Part shown: in pieces, positions 1 to 8,827 of the stretch
Layout: each line of letters begins with the position of its first letter
How positions within the stretch are numbered: the stretch's first letter is position 1
Assembly: GCA_965230065.1 (NCBI GenBank)
Contig: OZ245942.1
Coordinates: 5,580,001 to 5,644,000 of the forward strand
DNA from: G965230065 sp965230065
GTDB lineage: Bacteria; Bacteroidota; Bacteroidia; Cytophagales; Cyclobacteriaceae
DNA length: 64,000 nt
Reading direction: 5' to 3'
The notes under the pieces: generated by a model
Seen by the model: the letters and a program-made list of their open reading frames with translations, nothing else
What the model was told of the DNA's origin: nothing
Database searches by the model: none
Made by a program: the position numbers and the translations under genes

Positions 1-1546
1 TGGTTTCAATCATTTCATAGCCTGCCAGGGCCGAAAGATTGTGATTACCGGTTATTATATCGTAGGATGCAATGGCATTGAGGTTATTCGTAAACGAACG
101 AATACTCCGTTGGTCCAATGAACTCCTGTTTGGAACAGTGCGGGTAGACTTTACATCCCAGTCTGTGATAGTCTCAAAGGTTCTGGCAAAATCTTTTCTG
201 AATACATCCTCATATTCCGGAGAGTACATCAGGGATAAGTTCAACCCTTTCACCGGAGCATAATTCACTTTTAAAATGCCCCTGAAATAGTTGTCTTCCA
301 CCTGGTTGAGTCCGCCATCCCTGGCAAAAGCTACTGGATTTTGACCACTCCAGGCATCTCCCCAGGAACCATCACTGTGCCTCAGGAAATAGATAGGAGG
401 AATTCTGAAAGTCTGGCGCGTGATGTTTTCCAAACCTTCGGACGGTTCTGTGGTGAGTGACTGACTAAAATTAAGATCAAAATTCACATTTAACTTTTCA
501 GAAATCTTCAGGTCAGAATTGAATCGGCCATTGTAGCGTTTGAAGTTAAAGTTGGGAATGTTACCATCCTGATCCTGATAAGAAATGGAGGCCGCCATCA
601 ACATTCTTTCCGTACCCCCCGATGCACTTACCTGATGATACTGCATAAACCCACTTTCAGTGAACAATTCATTTACCCAGTCTGTATCTGTATATTTATC
701 CGGATCGGTGCCAAGATTGGCTGCATAGTCATCAATCACAGCCTGAGAAGATTGTCCGTCATTTTTAAGAAAATCCAGCCCGCCCAGGAATTTGGGTTTG
801 TCGGTAACCGCCTGCCATCCTAAATAATTTTTATAACCCACAGTGATCCTGCCCTCTTTGGCCCGTTTGGTAGTGATAAGGATAACGCCGTTGGCTGCCC
901 TGGAACCATAAATAGCCGCCGCGGCAGCATCTTTTAGGATAGAGATATTCTCAATATCGCCAGCGTCAATGCCATTGATATCTCCCTGTACCCCATCAAT
1001 GAGTACTAAAGGGTCATTTTTTGCACCATCTCCTAATGACCCCAGGCCTCTTATTCGGATCGTTCCAACATCTTTTCCTGGTTGTCCGCTTCCTTGCACT
1101 ACCGTAACACCAGGCACCGTACCTGTAAGGGCCTGAGAAGCCTGAAATACAGGTTGCTTCGTTAGAGTTTCTCCCTCTACCTGCTCTACCGAGCCAGTCA
1201 GGTTCACCTTCTTCTGGGTACCATACCCTACCACCACGATTTCCTGCAAAGCTCCAATATCAGGCAGGAGTTCTACATCGATGGTAGTTTGGCTACCAAT
1301 GCTAACTTCTTCAGACAGATAGCCTACATAGGAAAACACCAATGTTTCTGCATTTTCGCTCACTGTAATTTTGTAGTTGCCATCCACATCAGTAACTGTT
1401 CCTGTGGTTGTGCCTTTTACCAGCACATTTACGCCGGGCAGGGGCGTGTTTTCGTCATCGTTCACCACACCTTCTATACTTCTTTGCTGGGCAAAGAGCA
1501 GGAAAGGGGATGACACAAGAAAAATGAGTAAACAAAGGTTTTTCAT
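1..1546 (-). CDS. SusC/RagA-family TonB-dependent outer-membrane receptor, 5' part only
   Basis: An open frame runs from an ATG at 1544-1546 off the left edge, giving about 515 residues of a protein normally near 1000. It starts with a signal peptide ending LLFAQ, then a carboxypeptidase-like regulatory domain (GVVNDDENTPLPGVNVLVKG) and the SusC box before the plug (EIVVVGYGTQKK), followed by plug motifs (GLGSLGDG, ILKDAAAAAIYGSRAANGV) and the first barrel strands. SusC proteins form the outer-membrane channel for glycan uptake powered by TonB and normally pair with a SusD lipoprotein, which would lie beyond the edge. The gene is divergent from a GntR regulator, its likely controller. No copy of the AAWAGTA direct-repeat block found elsewhere in the window is present upstream. 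The family call is firm; the substrate is unknown. Confidence 0.95.
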   Translation of the reverse strand, partial: MKNLCLLIFLVSSPFLLFAQQRSIEGVVNDDENTPLPGVNVLVKGTTTGTVTDVDGNYKITVSENAETLVFSYVGYLSEEVSIGSQTTIDVELLPDIGALQEIVVVGYGTQKKVNLTGSVEQVEGETLTKQPVFQASQALTGTVPGVTVVQGSGQPGKDVGTIRIRGLGSLGDGAKNDPLVLIDGVQGDINGIDAGDIENISILKDAAAAAIYGSRAANGVILITTKRAKEGRITVGYKNYLGWQAVTDKPKFLGGLDFLKNDGQSSQAVIDDYAANLGTDPDKYTDTDWVNELFTESGFMQYHQVSASGGTERMLMAASISYQDQDGNIPNFNFKRYNGRFNSDLKISEKLNVNFDLNFSQSLTTEPSEGLENITRQTFRIPPIYFLRHSDGSWGDAWSGQNPVAFARDGGLNQVEDNYFRGILKVNYAPVKGLNLSLMYSPEYEDVFRKDFARTFETITDWDVKSTRTVPNRSSLDQRSIRSFTNNLNAIASYDIITGNHNLSALAGYEMIET

Positions 1547-1577
1547 AAAACAATGGTTTGAGGTTAGGAATGATTTA

Positions 1578-1632
1578 GTTGGCAGTAGGCAGTAACTGGA
1601 TATTGCTACTGCCAACAGCCGCTGCCTACTGC
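1578..1632 (-). repeat. Overlapping inverted repeats in the SusC leader
   Basis: The 340-base gap 1547-1886 between the SusC start and the GntR gene holds two perfect 11-bp inverted repeats that share one arm. GTTGGCAGTAG (1578-1588) pairs with CTACTGCCAAC (1606-1616), and GCAGTAGGCAG (1582-1592) pairs with CTGCCTACTGC (1622-1632). Since the arms overlap at 1582-1588, only one hairpin can form at a time in the SusC leader RNA. It may be a regulatory leader or only a GGCAGTA-rich intergenic repeat. Confidence 0.6.
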
Positions 1633-1702
1633 TTTCGTATTTATTTCTGTGATGCAATTAGCCAACAACCTGAATTAATATTATTAAAAGGAATAAAAAT
1701 TA

Positions 1703-1717
1703 GTCTGGTCTGGTCTG
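1703..1717. repeat. Three tandem GTCTG units, possible regulator site
   Basis: GTCTG occurs three times head to tail at 1703-1717, followed by an imperfect GTTTG at 1718-1722. It lies between the SusC and GntR starts. It could be an operator for the divergent GntR regulator, but GntR proteins usually bind inverted repeats, so this is weak. Slippage-derived simple sequence is the alternative. Confidence 0.3.
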
Positions 1718-1756
1718 GTTTGCCAAAGTAAGAAGGATTTTATATTCTTACAAAAA

Positions 1757-1764
1757 CAAAAGTA
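1757..1764 (-). promoter_or_regulatory. Candidate -7 box for the left SusC gene
   Basis: The minus strand reads TACTTTTG, a full match to the Bacteroidota -7 consensus TAnnTTTG, about 210 bases before the SusC ATG. No clear TTTG -33 box was seen at the usual distance. If used, the leader would contain both the GTCTG tandem and the overlapping inverted repeats. Confidence 0.35.
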
Positions 1765-1886
1765 TATTTTTGCAATTATTAGGAATTTTTAGTTTTTTTT
1801 GAGGATTTAATTGAATATTTAAAATGACTTTCTTGTTCTTATGAATTATCGTTAATTCGCTAGTTGCTGAGAAAAATGATATATGC

Positions 1887-2897
1887 ATGCAAAACCTTCA
1901 GATCAACCAGTCATCTTCCCAACCGAAATACCTACAGCTGGCCGATGCCATTACCCTGCATATCAAAGAGGGCAACATGGGGATCAATGAAAAGTTGCCT
2001 TCAGTAAACACACTGTCGCGTAATTTGAAGGTGAGCCGGGAAACTGTTTTTAAGGCACTGAATTACCTGAGTGAAAAAGGGATTGTGGAATCGTCTAACC
2101 GCATGGGGTATTTTGTAAAGAAAACCGATGTGGTTGGTGAACTGCGGGTGTTTATGATGTTAGACAAACTCACCTATTTTAAGGAGCAGATTTACCAGTC
2201 TATTTTTCATAAAGTCAGGGAATTCGGGGAGGTAGACCTGTATTTTCACCATCACAATTTTCAACTTTTTGAGTCGCTCATTACCAATAACCTTAATAAT
2301 TATACACATTTTGTCATTGTAACTTTTCTGCGGGAAGATGTTTCGCCTGTATTGAACAAAATCCCTCCCAACAAGCGGATCATCATCGACTGCCATGAAC
2401 CCGGACTGGAAGGAGATTATACGATGATATATCAGGATTTTGCCACTGACATTTACGACCACCTCCTGGAAGCGCAGCCGCAATTGCAAAAATATCAGCA
2501 GTTGATGCTGGTAGCCCCTCCGGAGTTATACCATGCTCCCCAAGTAACCAGGGGCTTTGATAAATTCTGTAAAAAACACCAGTTTCCGGGAAAAACAGTC
2601 CCATTCGTGAATCCTGAAGATTTTGAAAAAGGAAATGTATACATCACCTTGCGTGCCAATGACCAGGATTTGGTGGACGTGGTTAAATATTCCCAAAAAC
2701 AAGGATGGCAACTGGGACAGGATATAGGATTGATTTCTTACAATGATACTCCAGTGAAAGAAGTACTGGAAGGAGGTATCACTGTAATAAGCTCTGATTT
2801 TGCATTTATGGGTAAAACGACCGCTGAACACATTATCAGCGGAGAAATTCTTACCCTATCCAATCCTTCCAGGCTGATACTGAGAAAGTCTTTATAG
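1887..2897 (+). CDS. GntR-family transcriptional regulator with periplasmic-binding-protein-like sensor
   Basis: 336 residues. Residues about 8-75 form a GntR winged helix-turn-helix (PKYLQLADAITLHI, EKLPSVNTLSRNLKVSRETV, LSEKGIVESSNRMGYFV). The remaining ~260 residues resemble the LacI/periplasmic-binding sensor fold (RIIIDCHEP, GYDxx-like RGFDKFCKK, IGLISYNDTPVKEVL, STD-like VISSDFAFMG), a fusion common in Bacteroidota sugar regulators. It should bind a sugar-derived effector and DNA as a dimer in the cytoplasm. It is divergent from SusC and lies 80 bases upstream of the conserved promoter block at 2978. It most plausibly controls the left SusC gene; control of the downstream operon is less likely because that promoter carries direct rather than inverted repeats. 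Confidence 0.9.
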   Translation: MQNLQINQSSSQPKYLQLADAITLHIKEGNMGINEKLPSVNTLSRNLKVSRETVFKALNYLSEKGIVESSNRMGYFVKKTDVVGELRVFMMLDKLTYFKEQIYQSIFHKVREFGEVDLYFHHHNFQLFESLITNNLNNYTHFVIVTFLREDVSPVLNKIPPNKRIIIDCHEPGLEGDYTMIYQDFATDIYDHLLEAQPQLQKYQQLMLVAPPELYHAPQVTRGFDKFCKKHQFPGKTVPFVNPEDFEKGNVYITLRANDQDLVDVVKYSQKQGWQLGQDIGLISYNDTPVKEVLEGGITVISSDFAFMGKTTAEHIISGEILTLSNPSRLILRKSL

Positions 2898-2977
2898 CTG
2901 TATCATAAGGCATTTAGCTGATCGGCCTATATTTAATAAGCAGTACGTACTTTTTTGGCTTGTAATATCGCCTTTGT

Positions 2978-3041
2978 GAAAAATAGTATTACAAATGCAA
3001 AAAAAAGTAAGAGAAAAAGCGGTTGACCATTCCTACTTTTG
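2978..3041 (+). promoter_or_regulatory. Direct-repeat activator site plus promoter, copy A
   Basis: Two direct half-sites, AATAGTATTA (2982-2991) and AAAAGTAAGA (3003-3012), are 21 bp apart, followed by a TACTTTTG -7 box (3034-3041). The same block with identical spacing occurs at 38847 (plus) and 35564 (minus). There is no -33 TTTG; the second half-site occupies that region, as expected for an activator-dependent promoter. The block also shows that an upstream ATG at 3023 cannot start the next protein, because it lies inside the promoter. Confidence 0.8.
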
Positions 3042-3100
3042 GGACAATATACATATCGTATATTTTAACAAAAGCAATGCAAATGACTGATAAAATACCA

Positions 3101-4582
3101 ATGCTCAACCGCAATATAAAATTATCAATTATTATAGCCCTGTGTATTCTCTGGAATCATTTTCCGGGCTTTGGGCAAGATGGTCCTATCCTACTTGAAA
3201 ACCAAAGGGAGATATTCGCTGATGATTATTTACTCGAAACACTGGAAAATGTAGAAGTACGGCTCAGCACACCGGTATCAACCGGGGCTGTAATGGAATT
3301 CAAAGAGCCTTGGGAAGGACAGTTTTGTGCCTATGTTTCCGTTGTGGATGATGGAAGGTTTTTTCATATGTACTACAGAGGGCTTACCGGCTACGAGAAT
3401 AAAGGTGATCAGCAGGTAACCTGTTATGCGGTAAGTACCGATGGTATTCACTGGAAAAAGCCTAACCTCAGACTTTTTAAGGTGAATGGCAGCTGGGATA
3501 ATAATGTAGTCATGCATGATAATCCACAGGGAAGTACCCATAATTTTTGCGTATTGTATGATGCAAGGGAGGACGTTCCCAAAAAAGAAAAATTCAAAGC
3601 AGTAGGTGGTCATTCCAGCAGTGGAGGATTATACCGGTATGTTTCGGAAGACGGCATTCACTGGCAACGTTATCAGGATACGACTGCCCTGTTTCCTGAC
3701 TTTGCTTTGGACTCACATAATGTACTGACCTGGATTCCTTCCGAAAACCAATATGCCATTTACATGCGCGACTGGACGGCATCCCAGCCGGGAAAACCTT
3801 ACGGTGGCATCAGGACTATCGCCCGTTCGGTATCTAAAGACTTTATCCACTGGTCAGAACCCAAAAGAATGACATTTGGTGATACCGAAATAGAACATCT
3901 GTATACCAATGCCACTCACCCTTATTTCAGGGCACCGCAAACCCTGATTGCCATGCCCTTTCGTTTTTCACCCCAAAAACAGGTACTTTCAGAAGAAGCA
4001 CTCATTCGCTTTGAAGTGGATCCCACCCAACAAAAAGGGGTATCAGATGCCGTGCTTATGACTTCAAGAGGAGGTAATGTGTACGACAGAAAGTTTTTGA
4101 CCTCATTCATTCGTCCCGGAACCGATCAAAGAAACTGGGCTGCACGCAGCAATATGCCAGCCCTGGGCATCATTCCCACAGGAGAAACCGAAATGTCATT
4201 TTTTGTAACCCGTGCTTATGGCACACCGGATGTATACCTGGAACGGATGACTTTAAGAAAAGATGGCTTCGCGGCTATCCATGCCGGATTTGAGGAGGGG
4301 TTTGCTTTAACCAAACCGATTATGCTACGTGGCAATACTTTGAACGTTAATTATTCCACTGCCACCAAAGGATATATCAAAATAGTATTGCTGGATGATA
4401 ATGGGAAAGAAATACCAGGCTTTGGGGAAGCGGATGCCGTGGAAGTAACCGGTGACCAGATTGACGGAAAAATCACCTGGAAAAGTGGCAAAAACATCGG
4501 TGAACTTGTAAACAAAAAGGTGCATATTAAGATTATCGCCCGAGATGCCGATATTTATTCCCTTGGTGTATTTGATGAATAA
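3101..4582 (+). CDS. Secreted beta-propeller glycosidase-like protein
   Basis: 493 residues from the ATG at 3101, chosen because it gives a clean signal peptide (MLNRNIKLSIIIALCILW, cleavage near GFG-Q) and lies after the promoter; in-frame ATGs at 3077 and 3083 are alternatives. The mature protein has propeller-like repeats of the form S-DGIHWxxP (STDGIHWKKPNL, SEDGIHWQRY, KDFIHWSEPKRM) and a conserved block SRGGNVYDRKF and SFIRPG. The last ~90 residues look like a beta-sandwich (GYIKIVLLDDNGKEIPGF). Its closest relatives in the window are the proteins at 24479, 26003 and 29128 (minus). The fold resembles five-bladed propeller glycosidases (GH32/43 type), but catalytic acids could not be assigned. 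It heads a four-gene operon with a symporter. Confidence 0.75.
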   Translation: MLNRNIKLSIIIALCILWNHFPGFGQDGPILLENQREIFADDYLLETLENVEVRLSTPVSTGAVMEFKEPWEGQFCAYVSVVDDGRFFHMYYRGLTGYENKGDQQVTCYAVSTDGIHWKKPNLRLFKVNGSWDNNVVMHDNPQGSTHNFCVLYDAREDVPKKEKFKAVGGHSSSGGLYRYVSEDGIHWQRYQDTTALFPDFALDSHNVLTWIPSENQYAIYMRDWTASQPGKPYGGIRTIARSVSKDFIHWSEPKRMTFGDTEIEHLYTNATHPYFRAPQTLIAMPFRFSPQKQVLSEEALIRFEVDPTQQKGVSDAVLMTSRGGNVYDRKFLTSFIRPGTDQRNWAARSNMPALGIIPTGETEMSFFVTRAYGTPDVYLERMTLRKDGFAAIHAGFEEGFALTKPIMLRGNTLNVNYSTATKGYIKIVLLDDNGKEIPGFGEADAVEVTGDQIDGKITWKSGKNIGELVNKKVHIKIIARDADIYSLGVFDE

Positions 4583-4662
4583 GCACACATAGATGAGCAC
4601 ACATTATTTGTTTAAACAAACTATATAGTTTTACTATCTCCAGCACTTTTCAACCTCCGTAA

Positions 4663-7209
4663 ATGAAATTAATACCTATACGCTATCTCATTGCATTCTT
4701 TTTTTGTTGCTTTTTTGCTGGCTGCCATCAGAACTCAGAAAAAAAAAATAGCAAGCATGATTCATTAAGAGAAAAAGCAATACATGAGTTAAGAACCAAC
4801 CTTAAGACACAGCAACAATGGGAGAAAGTACATGCCGCTGAGTATTTACTGTGGCTGGGTTACCCACAGGAGGTACAACAAGTTTTTGAAGAAGAAAGGC
4901 AAAAGTTTGATACGCTTGCCCCTTACCGGATTGGCATATGGAGAGTGCTGGCACAAGCGGCGCACACTGAAGAAGAGAAAGATGTTTGGATAGATAAAAT
5001 TTTACAGGCATTTTTAGATCAAGATGGAAAAGATCGCATTCACGCTGCCGAAACCCTGGCAAAACTCAAAATATCTCCTTTTGAAGCCGATTCGGTGGCA
5101 ACCCAAGAGGCCATCAACAGCAAAAATATAATACTCTCCACCTATACCCGATGGGCATTTTTGTATTCACCTGGAAAGGTAACCCAAAATGATAGAAGTA
5201 AATTCTTTCAACAAATTCATCATGATGATCCCAGGGTAAGAAGAATTACCGCCTATGCATTGCGACACCTTGATGACCTCAATGCTGAGGAATGGAAACA
5301 GTTGGTTGAAGTAGCCTTGTCTGAACCCGATACCTCTGAAGCCGAAATCTATCTCCTCAGCGCGGCTGTGGTAACTACCCCAAAAGACAGTATCCAATCT
5401 TCAACTTTTCAAACTGTAAAAAAAGAGCTATTAGCCGTTAAAGATACACAAGATAAGGCGAAGCGATCCGAAATGATCACAGCACTGGCAGCAATCGGGA
5501 CCCAGGCAGACTTACCCCTACTCATTACTCAGTTAAACAATGAAAACCTGATAGGCAAAAGTGAGAATAACACTTCAAACTTTACTTTAATAAGCAATAC
5601 TGAAAATACTGATATTCGGTCTGTTGCGGCTTATTCAGTATTAAGTATTGATGCAAAACGAACGTACACCCTGTCTTCTTTAGACTGGCTGGTCATTGTC
5701 CTTTATTTAATGATGATGTTGGGAATCGGATATATCTATTCCCTGAAAAATAAAGATGAAAAAGATTTCCTGTTAGGCGGTGGCAACATGAACCCCATTG
5801 CTGTGGGGCTGTCACTTTTTGCTACTTTACTAAGTTCCCTGAGTTACCTTTCATACCCTGGAGAAATCATCAAATACGGTCCGGCCATCTTCACAGGGCT
5901 GATCACTTTCCCACTGATATATTATGTGGTTGGGTGGTTTCTGATACCAAAGTTTATGGACCTGAAGGTAACAAGCGCCTATGAGATTCTGGAAATACGG
6001 CTGGGGCTCAGCGTAAGGATGCTGGCTACTTTTTTCTTTCTTTCGCTCCGTTTTCTCTGGATGGCCACCATCATTTATGTTACCGTAAATACAGCCATTC
6101 TATCACTTTTTAATCTTGACCCAAGCTACACATTGGTTATCAGTGCCTTACTGATGATCATCACGATCATCTATACTTCAATGGGTGGATTAAAAGCGGT
6201 AGTAGCTACGGATGTGATGCAATCTGTGGTTTTACTGTCTGGGGCCATTATCGCCATCCTGGCTGTAAGTGCCGAGTATAATTCTTTTACTTCCTGGATG
6301 CCGACACAGTGGTTACCGGAGTGGGGTGAATTCAAATGGGGCATTGATGCCCAGGAAAGGCTTACCTTCGGAAATGCCGTGATCATGGTATTTATCTGGT
6401 ATGTGTGCTCAGCAGGCTCTGACCAAATGGCAATCCAACGCTATCTGGCTACAAAAGATGTACAATCGGCCCGGAAAACTTTTGGTGTCTCTCTCATTAC
6501 CGGCTTCATATCACAAATATTATTAGGAACAGTGGGTATTGCCATGATCGCTTTTTTTATGAAAAACCCACATTACCTTCCTGCCGGAAGCGATATCAAT
6601 GAACAAGCTGATTTATTATTTCCCCGCTTTATTCTGGTAGGTTTACCCATCGGGCTTTCCGGATTGATTGTGGCAGGCATCTTTGCGGCCGCCATGTCCA
6701 GCCTGTCTTCCGGGCTTAATTCTACTTCTTCTGTAATTTCTGAAGATCTGCTGAAACGCTTCAATCCCAAGAAGAACACAACAGAAAAGGCATTGAACAA
6801 AGTGAAGGTCATCTCAATTATCGTGGGCATTTTCAGCTTATTATTAAGCATTGCAGTAAGTAAGGTAGAAGGAAATTTGTACGACATTGTCGTTAAGGTT
6901 GTGAACCTGTTTGTTACTCCTTTGTTCGTATTGTTCTTTCTGGCCTTATTCGTTTCTTTCGCTACAGCAAGAGGTACGCTGTTTGGTGGCTTGTTTAGCC
7001 TTTTGATCGCCATTGCTGTAGCTTTTTTCGGTTTTATGGGCATTGAGCTGCTTTTTATTACTCCCACTTCGCTGGTGGCTGGCATTGTAGCTGGTGTGCT
7101 GTTCAGCTATCTAGATCATAAAGTTTTAGGGAATCAGGAAACGGTAGCTAACCGGCAAAACAAATTAAAAAACACGATAGATAAAAAAGTTGAAGAGCCC
7201 CGTGTCTAA
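4663..7209 (+). CDS. HEAT-repeat lipoprotein domain fused to a sodium:solute symporter (SSS family)
   Basis: 848 residues. The N-terminus has a lipoprotein-like signal (FFAGC, Cys at about 21). Residues ~35-320 are alpha-helical with HEAT-like repeats (DPRVRRITAYALRHL, DIRSVAAYSVLSI). From ~330 on comes a complete SSS transporter with about 13 membrane helices (LDWLVIVLYLMMMLGIGYIY, FLLGGGNMNPIAVGLSLFAT, AAAMSSLSSGLNS). SSS proteins bring in sugars, sialic acids or amino acids with Na+. The extra domain should face the periplasm and might hold ligand or a partner. A typical SSS protein is about 500-600 residues, so the extension is real. It overlaps the next gene by 20 bases, implying coupled translation. 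It is the only inner-membrane importer in the inferred regulon. Confidence 0.9.
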   Translation: MKLIPIRYLIAFFFCCFFAGCHQNSEKKNSKHDSLREKAIHELRTNLKTQQQWEKVHAAEYLLWLGYPQEVQQVFEEERQKFDTLAPYRIGIWRVLAQAAHTEEEKDVWIDKILQAFLDQDGKDRIHAAETLAKLKISPFEADSVATQEAINSKNIILSTYTRWAFLYSPGKVTQNDRSKFFQQIHHDDPRVRRITAYALRHLDDLNAEEWKQLVEVALSEPDTSEAEIYLLSAAVVTTPKDSIQSSTFQTVKKELLAVKDTQDKAKRSEMITALAAIGTQADLPLLITQLNNENLIGKSENNTSNFTLISNTENTDIRSVAAYSVLSIDAKRTYTLSSLDWLVIVLYLMMMLGIGYIYSLKNKDEKDFLLGGGNMNPIAVGLSLFATLLSSLSYLSYPGEIIKYGPAIFTGLITFPLIYYVVGWFLIPKFMDLKVTSAYEILEIRLGLSVRMLATFFFLSLRFLWMATIIYVTVNTAILSLFNLDPSYTLVISALLMIITIIYTSMGGLKAVVATDVMQSVVLLSGAIIAILAVSAEYNSFTSWMPTQWLPEWGEFKWGIDAQERLTFGNAVIMVFIWYVCSAGSDQMAIQRYLATKDVQSARKTFGVSLITGFISQILLGTVGIAMIAFFMKNPHYLPAGSDINEQADLLFPRFILVGLPIGLSGLIVAGIFAAAMSSLSSGLNSTSSVISEDLLKRFNPKKNTTEKALNKVKVISIIVGIFSLLLSIAVSKVEGNLYDIVVKVVNLFVTPLFVLFFLALFVSFATARGTLFGGLFSLLIAIAVAFFGFMGIELLFITPTSLVAGIVAGVLFSYLDHKVLGNQETVANRQNKLKNTIDKKVEEPRV

Positions 7210-7996
7210 CTCGAATATAACCGATATTTTCAGTCTGCAAGACAAAGACATATGGGTACTTGGAGGTGCCGGATACCTCGGGCAGGCCATAGTCATATTA
7301 CTGCAGGCTATGGGTGCGAAAGTATTGTGTATTGACCTGGAAAACCGTGCAGAATCGTTTATCACCTCTGCTTCTTTAGGTGGTAATATTACTTCAGCTT
7401 CTTTAGATGTACGAAACAGTGCCGAAACAAAACAATTTATTGCCACACAAATCTCCTCCCGTGGCGTACCGCATGGGCTGGTAAACTTAACTTTTACTTC
7501 AACGGCTAAGAAATTAGAAGACCTTGAAGAAAAGGATTTTGACGAGGCCAGTCATGGCGGGTTGACAGCTACTTTTTTGATAGCACGGGCTGTTGGGTTG
7601 GAGATGGTCAAAGAAAAAAGAGGAAGTATCATCTTGTTCTCGAGTATCTATGGTACAGTATCTCCCTATCCGGAGATATACAATGAACCTTTGGTCAAAA
7701 ACCCGATTGAGTATGGGGTGGGCAAAGCTGGCATTGTACAGATGACGCGGTATCTGGCTGTACATTGGGGAAAAGAGCATGTCCGCTGCAATTGTATTTC
7801 TCCCGGCCCTTTTCCCAACCCTGAAGTGCAAAGAAAACATCCGGCTTTTATTGAAAAACTGGGCCGGAAATCTCCTATGGGGCGCGTTGGCCAATCTAAA
7901 GAAATTGCAGGGACCGTTGCCTTTTTGTTATCAGATGCTGCTTCCTACATCACCGGACAAAACCTGTTTGTTGATGGGGGATGGACTGCCTGGTAG
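7190..7996 (+). CDS. Short-chain dehydrogenase/reductase (SDR)
   Basis: 268 residues, classical SDR length. The cofactor motif is GGAGYLG (25-31); the catalytic residues are Ser152, Tyr175 and Lys179 (YGVGK). The C-terminus has CISPGPFPNP and the typical ending ITGQNLFVDGGWTAW. It is an NAD(P)-dependent oxidoreductase, presumably acting on a sugar or sugar-acid hydroxyl in the cytoplasm. The start overlaps the end of the symporter gene. A second SDR of similar type (YFFHKAG at its active site) ends the operon at 47949-48725. The exact substrate cannot be told from the sequence. Confidence 0.9.
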   Translation: MKSPVSNSNITDIFSLQDKDIWVLGGAGYLGQAIVILLQAMGAKVLCIDLENRAESFITSASLGGNITSASLDVRNSAETKQFIATQISSRGVPHGLVNLTFTSTAKKLEDLEEKDFDEASHGGLTATFLIARAVGLEMVKEKRGSIILFSSIYGTVSPYPEIYNEPLVKNPIEYGVGKAGIVQMTRYLAVHWGKEHVRCNCISPGPFPNPEVQRKHPAFIEKLGRKSPMGRVGQSKEIAGTVAFLLSDAASYITGQNLFVDGGWTAW

Positions 7997-8033
7997 TTCA
8001 TTCAACTAAGTTAAACACTTAAATACAAGATGT

Positions 8034-8804
8034 ATGCATATTACTGATCCACAAAAAATTAAAGCAGCTTTCCACAAAGATGGGTTTGCTGTCCTCCCTG
8101 GTTTTATGTCATCCGAAGAAATGGATGTACTGACAGAAAACCTGGATCGTTTTATCAGGGAAGAAGTGTCCAAACTACCTCCGGAACATGCGTTTTTTGA
8201 AGATAAAAACAACCCGGATACGTTGAAGCAGTTGTTCAACCTGCATACCTATGACCCTTATTTTGAGCGCCTTTTACTGGAAAGTAAATTTAAAGAACTG
8301 GCCGAACTGGTATTGGAAGATAAAGCCACGCCCAAAAACCTGGAATTTTTCAACAAGCCACCCAAAATTGGAAAACCTACCCCACCCCATCAGGATAATT
8401 ATTATTTTATGCTCAATCCGCCCCATGCGGTCACCATGTGGCTGGCACTGGAAGATGTCGATATTGAAAATGGGTGCGTACGGTATGTGAAAGGTTCTCA
8501 CTTACAGGGCATGCGTCCGCATGGTAAATCGCAGGTATTCGGATTTTCACAAACCATTATAGACTTTGGCACCAAAGACGACCTATCTAAAGAAATTGCT
8601 GTACCTGCTAAAAGAGGTGATTTAATCATTCATCATTCCATGACCATTCACAGGGCGGAGGGCAACACCAGCATAACCCGCTCCCGCAAGGCTTTCGGAT
8701 TTGTATATTGGGGCGAGTCTGCTAAGGAAGATATAACAACCAAAGCAGCCTATCGCGCACAAATTGCCGATGAAATCAAAGCAAATGCTATCAGTAAGTC
8801 ATAA
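8034..8804 (+). CDS. Phytanoyl-CoA dioxygenase (PhyH)-family Fe(II)/2-oxoglutarate oxygenase
   Basis: 256 residues. The iron ligands are visible: His119 and Asp121 in PPHQDNYYF and His206 in HSMTIHRAEGN; Arg218 (SRKAFGF region) is a likely 2-oxoglutarate contact. Bacterial PhyH proteins hydroxylate or demethylate small molecules in the cytoplasm, for example phosphonates, ectoine or methylated compounds. It is the last gene of the operon that begins at the propeller gene and follows the SDR by 37 bases, so it may open a modified sugar or remove an N- or O-alkyl group. It converges with the sialidase-like gene after only 23 bases; no clear terminator was seen between them. Confidence 0.9.
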   Translation: MHITDPQKIKAAFHKDGFAVLPGFMSSEEMDVLTENLDRFIREEVSKLPPEHAFFEDKNNPDTLKQLFNLHTYDPYFERLLLESKFKELAELVLEDKATPKNLEFFNKPPKIGKPTPPHQDNYYFMLNPPHAVTMWLALEDVDIENGCVRYVKGSHLQGMRPHGKSQVFGFSQTIIDFGTKDDLSKEIAVPAKRGDLIIHHSMTIHRAEGNTSITRSRKAFGFVYWGESAKEDITTKAAYRAQIADEIKANAISKS

Positions 8805-8827
8805 TAGGATGCGCCTGAGGTAGTTAC

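Noticed and set aside
2978..3041. Operator of the neighbouring GntR regulator at 1887
   Set aside because: The half-sites are direct repeats 21 bp apart, and the same block occurs at two places far from this gene, one of them beside the AraC gene; GntR proteins bind short inverted repeats.
6573..7085. 170-residue open frame on the minus strand inside the symporter gene
   Set aside because: Its sequence is rich in Lys, Thr and Ser and is the shadow of the membrane helices on the other strand; no domain, signal or promoter.
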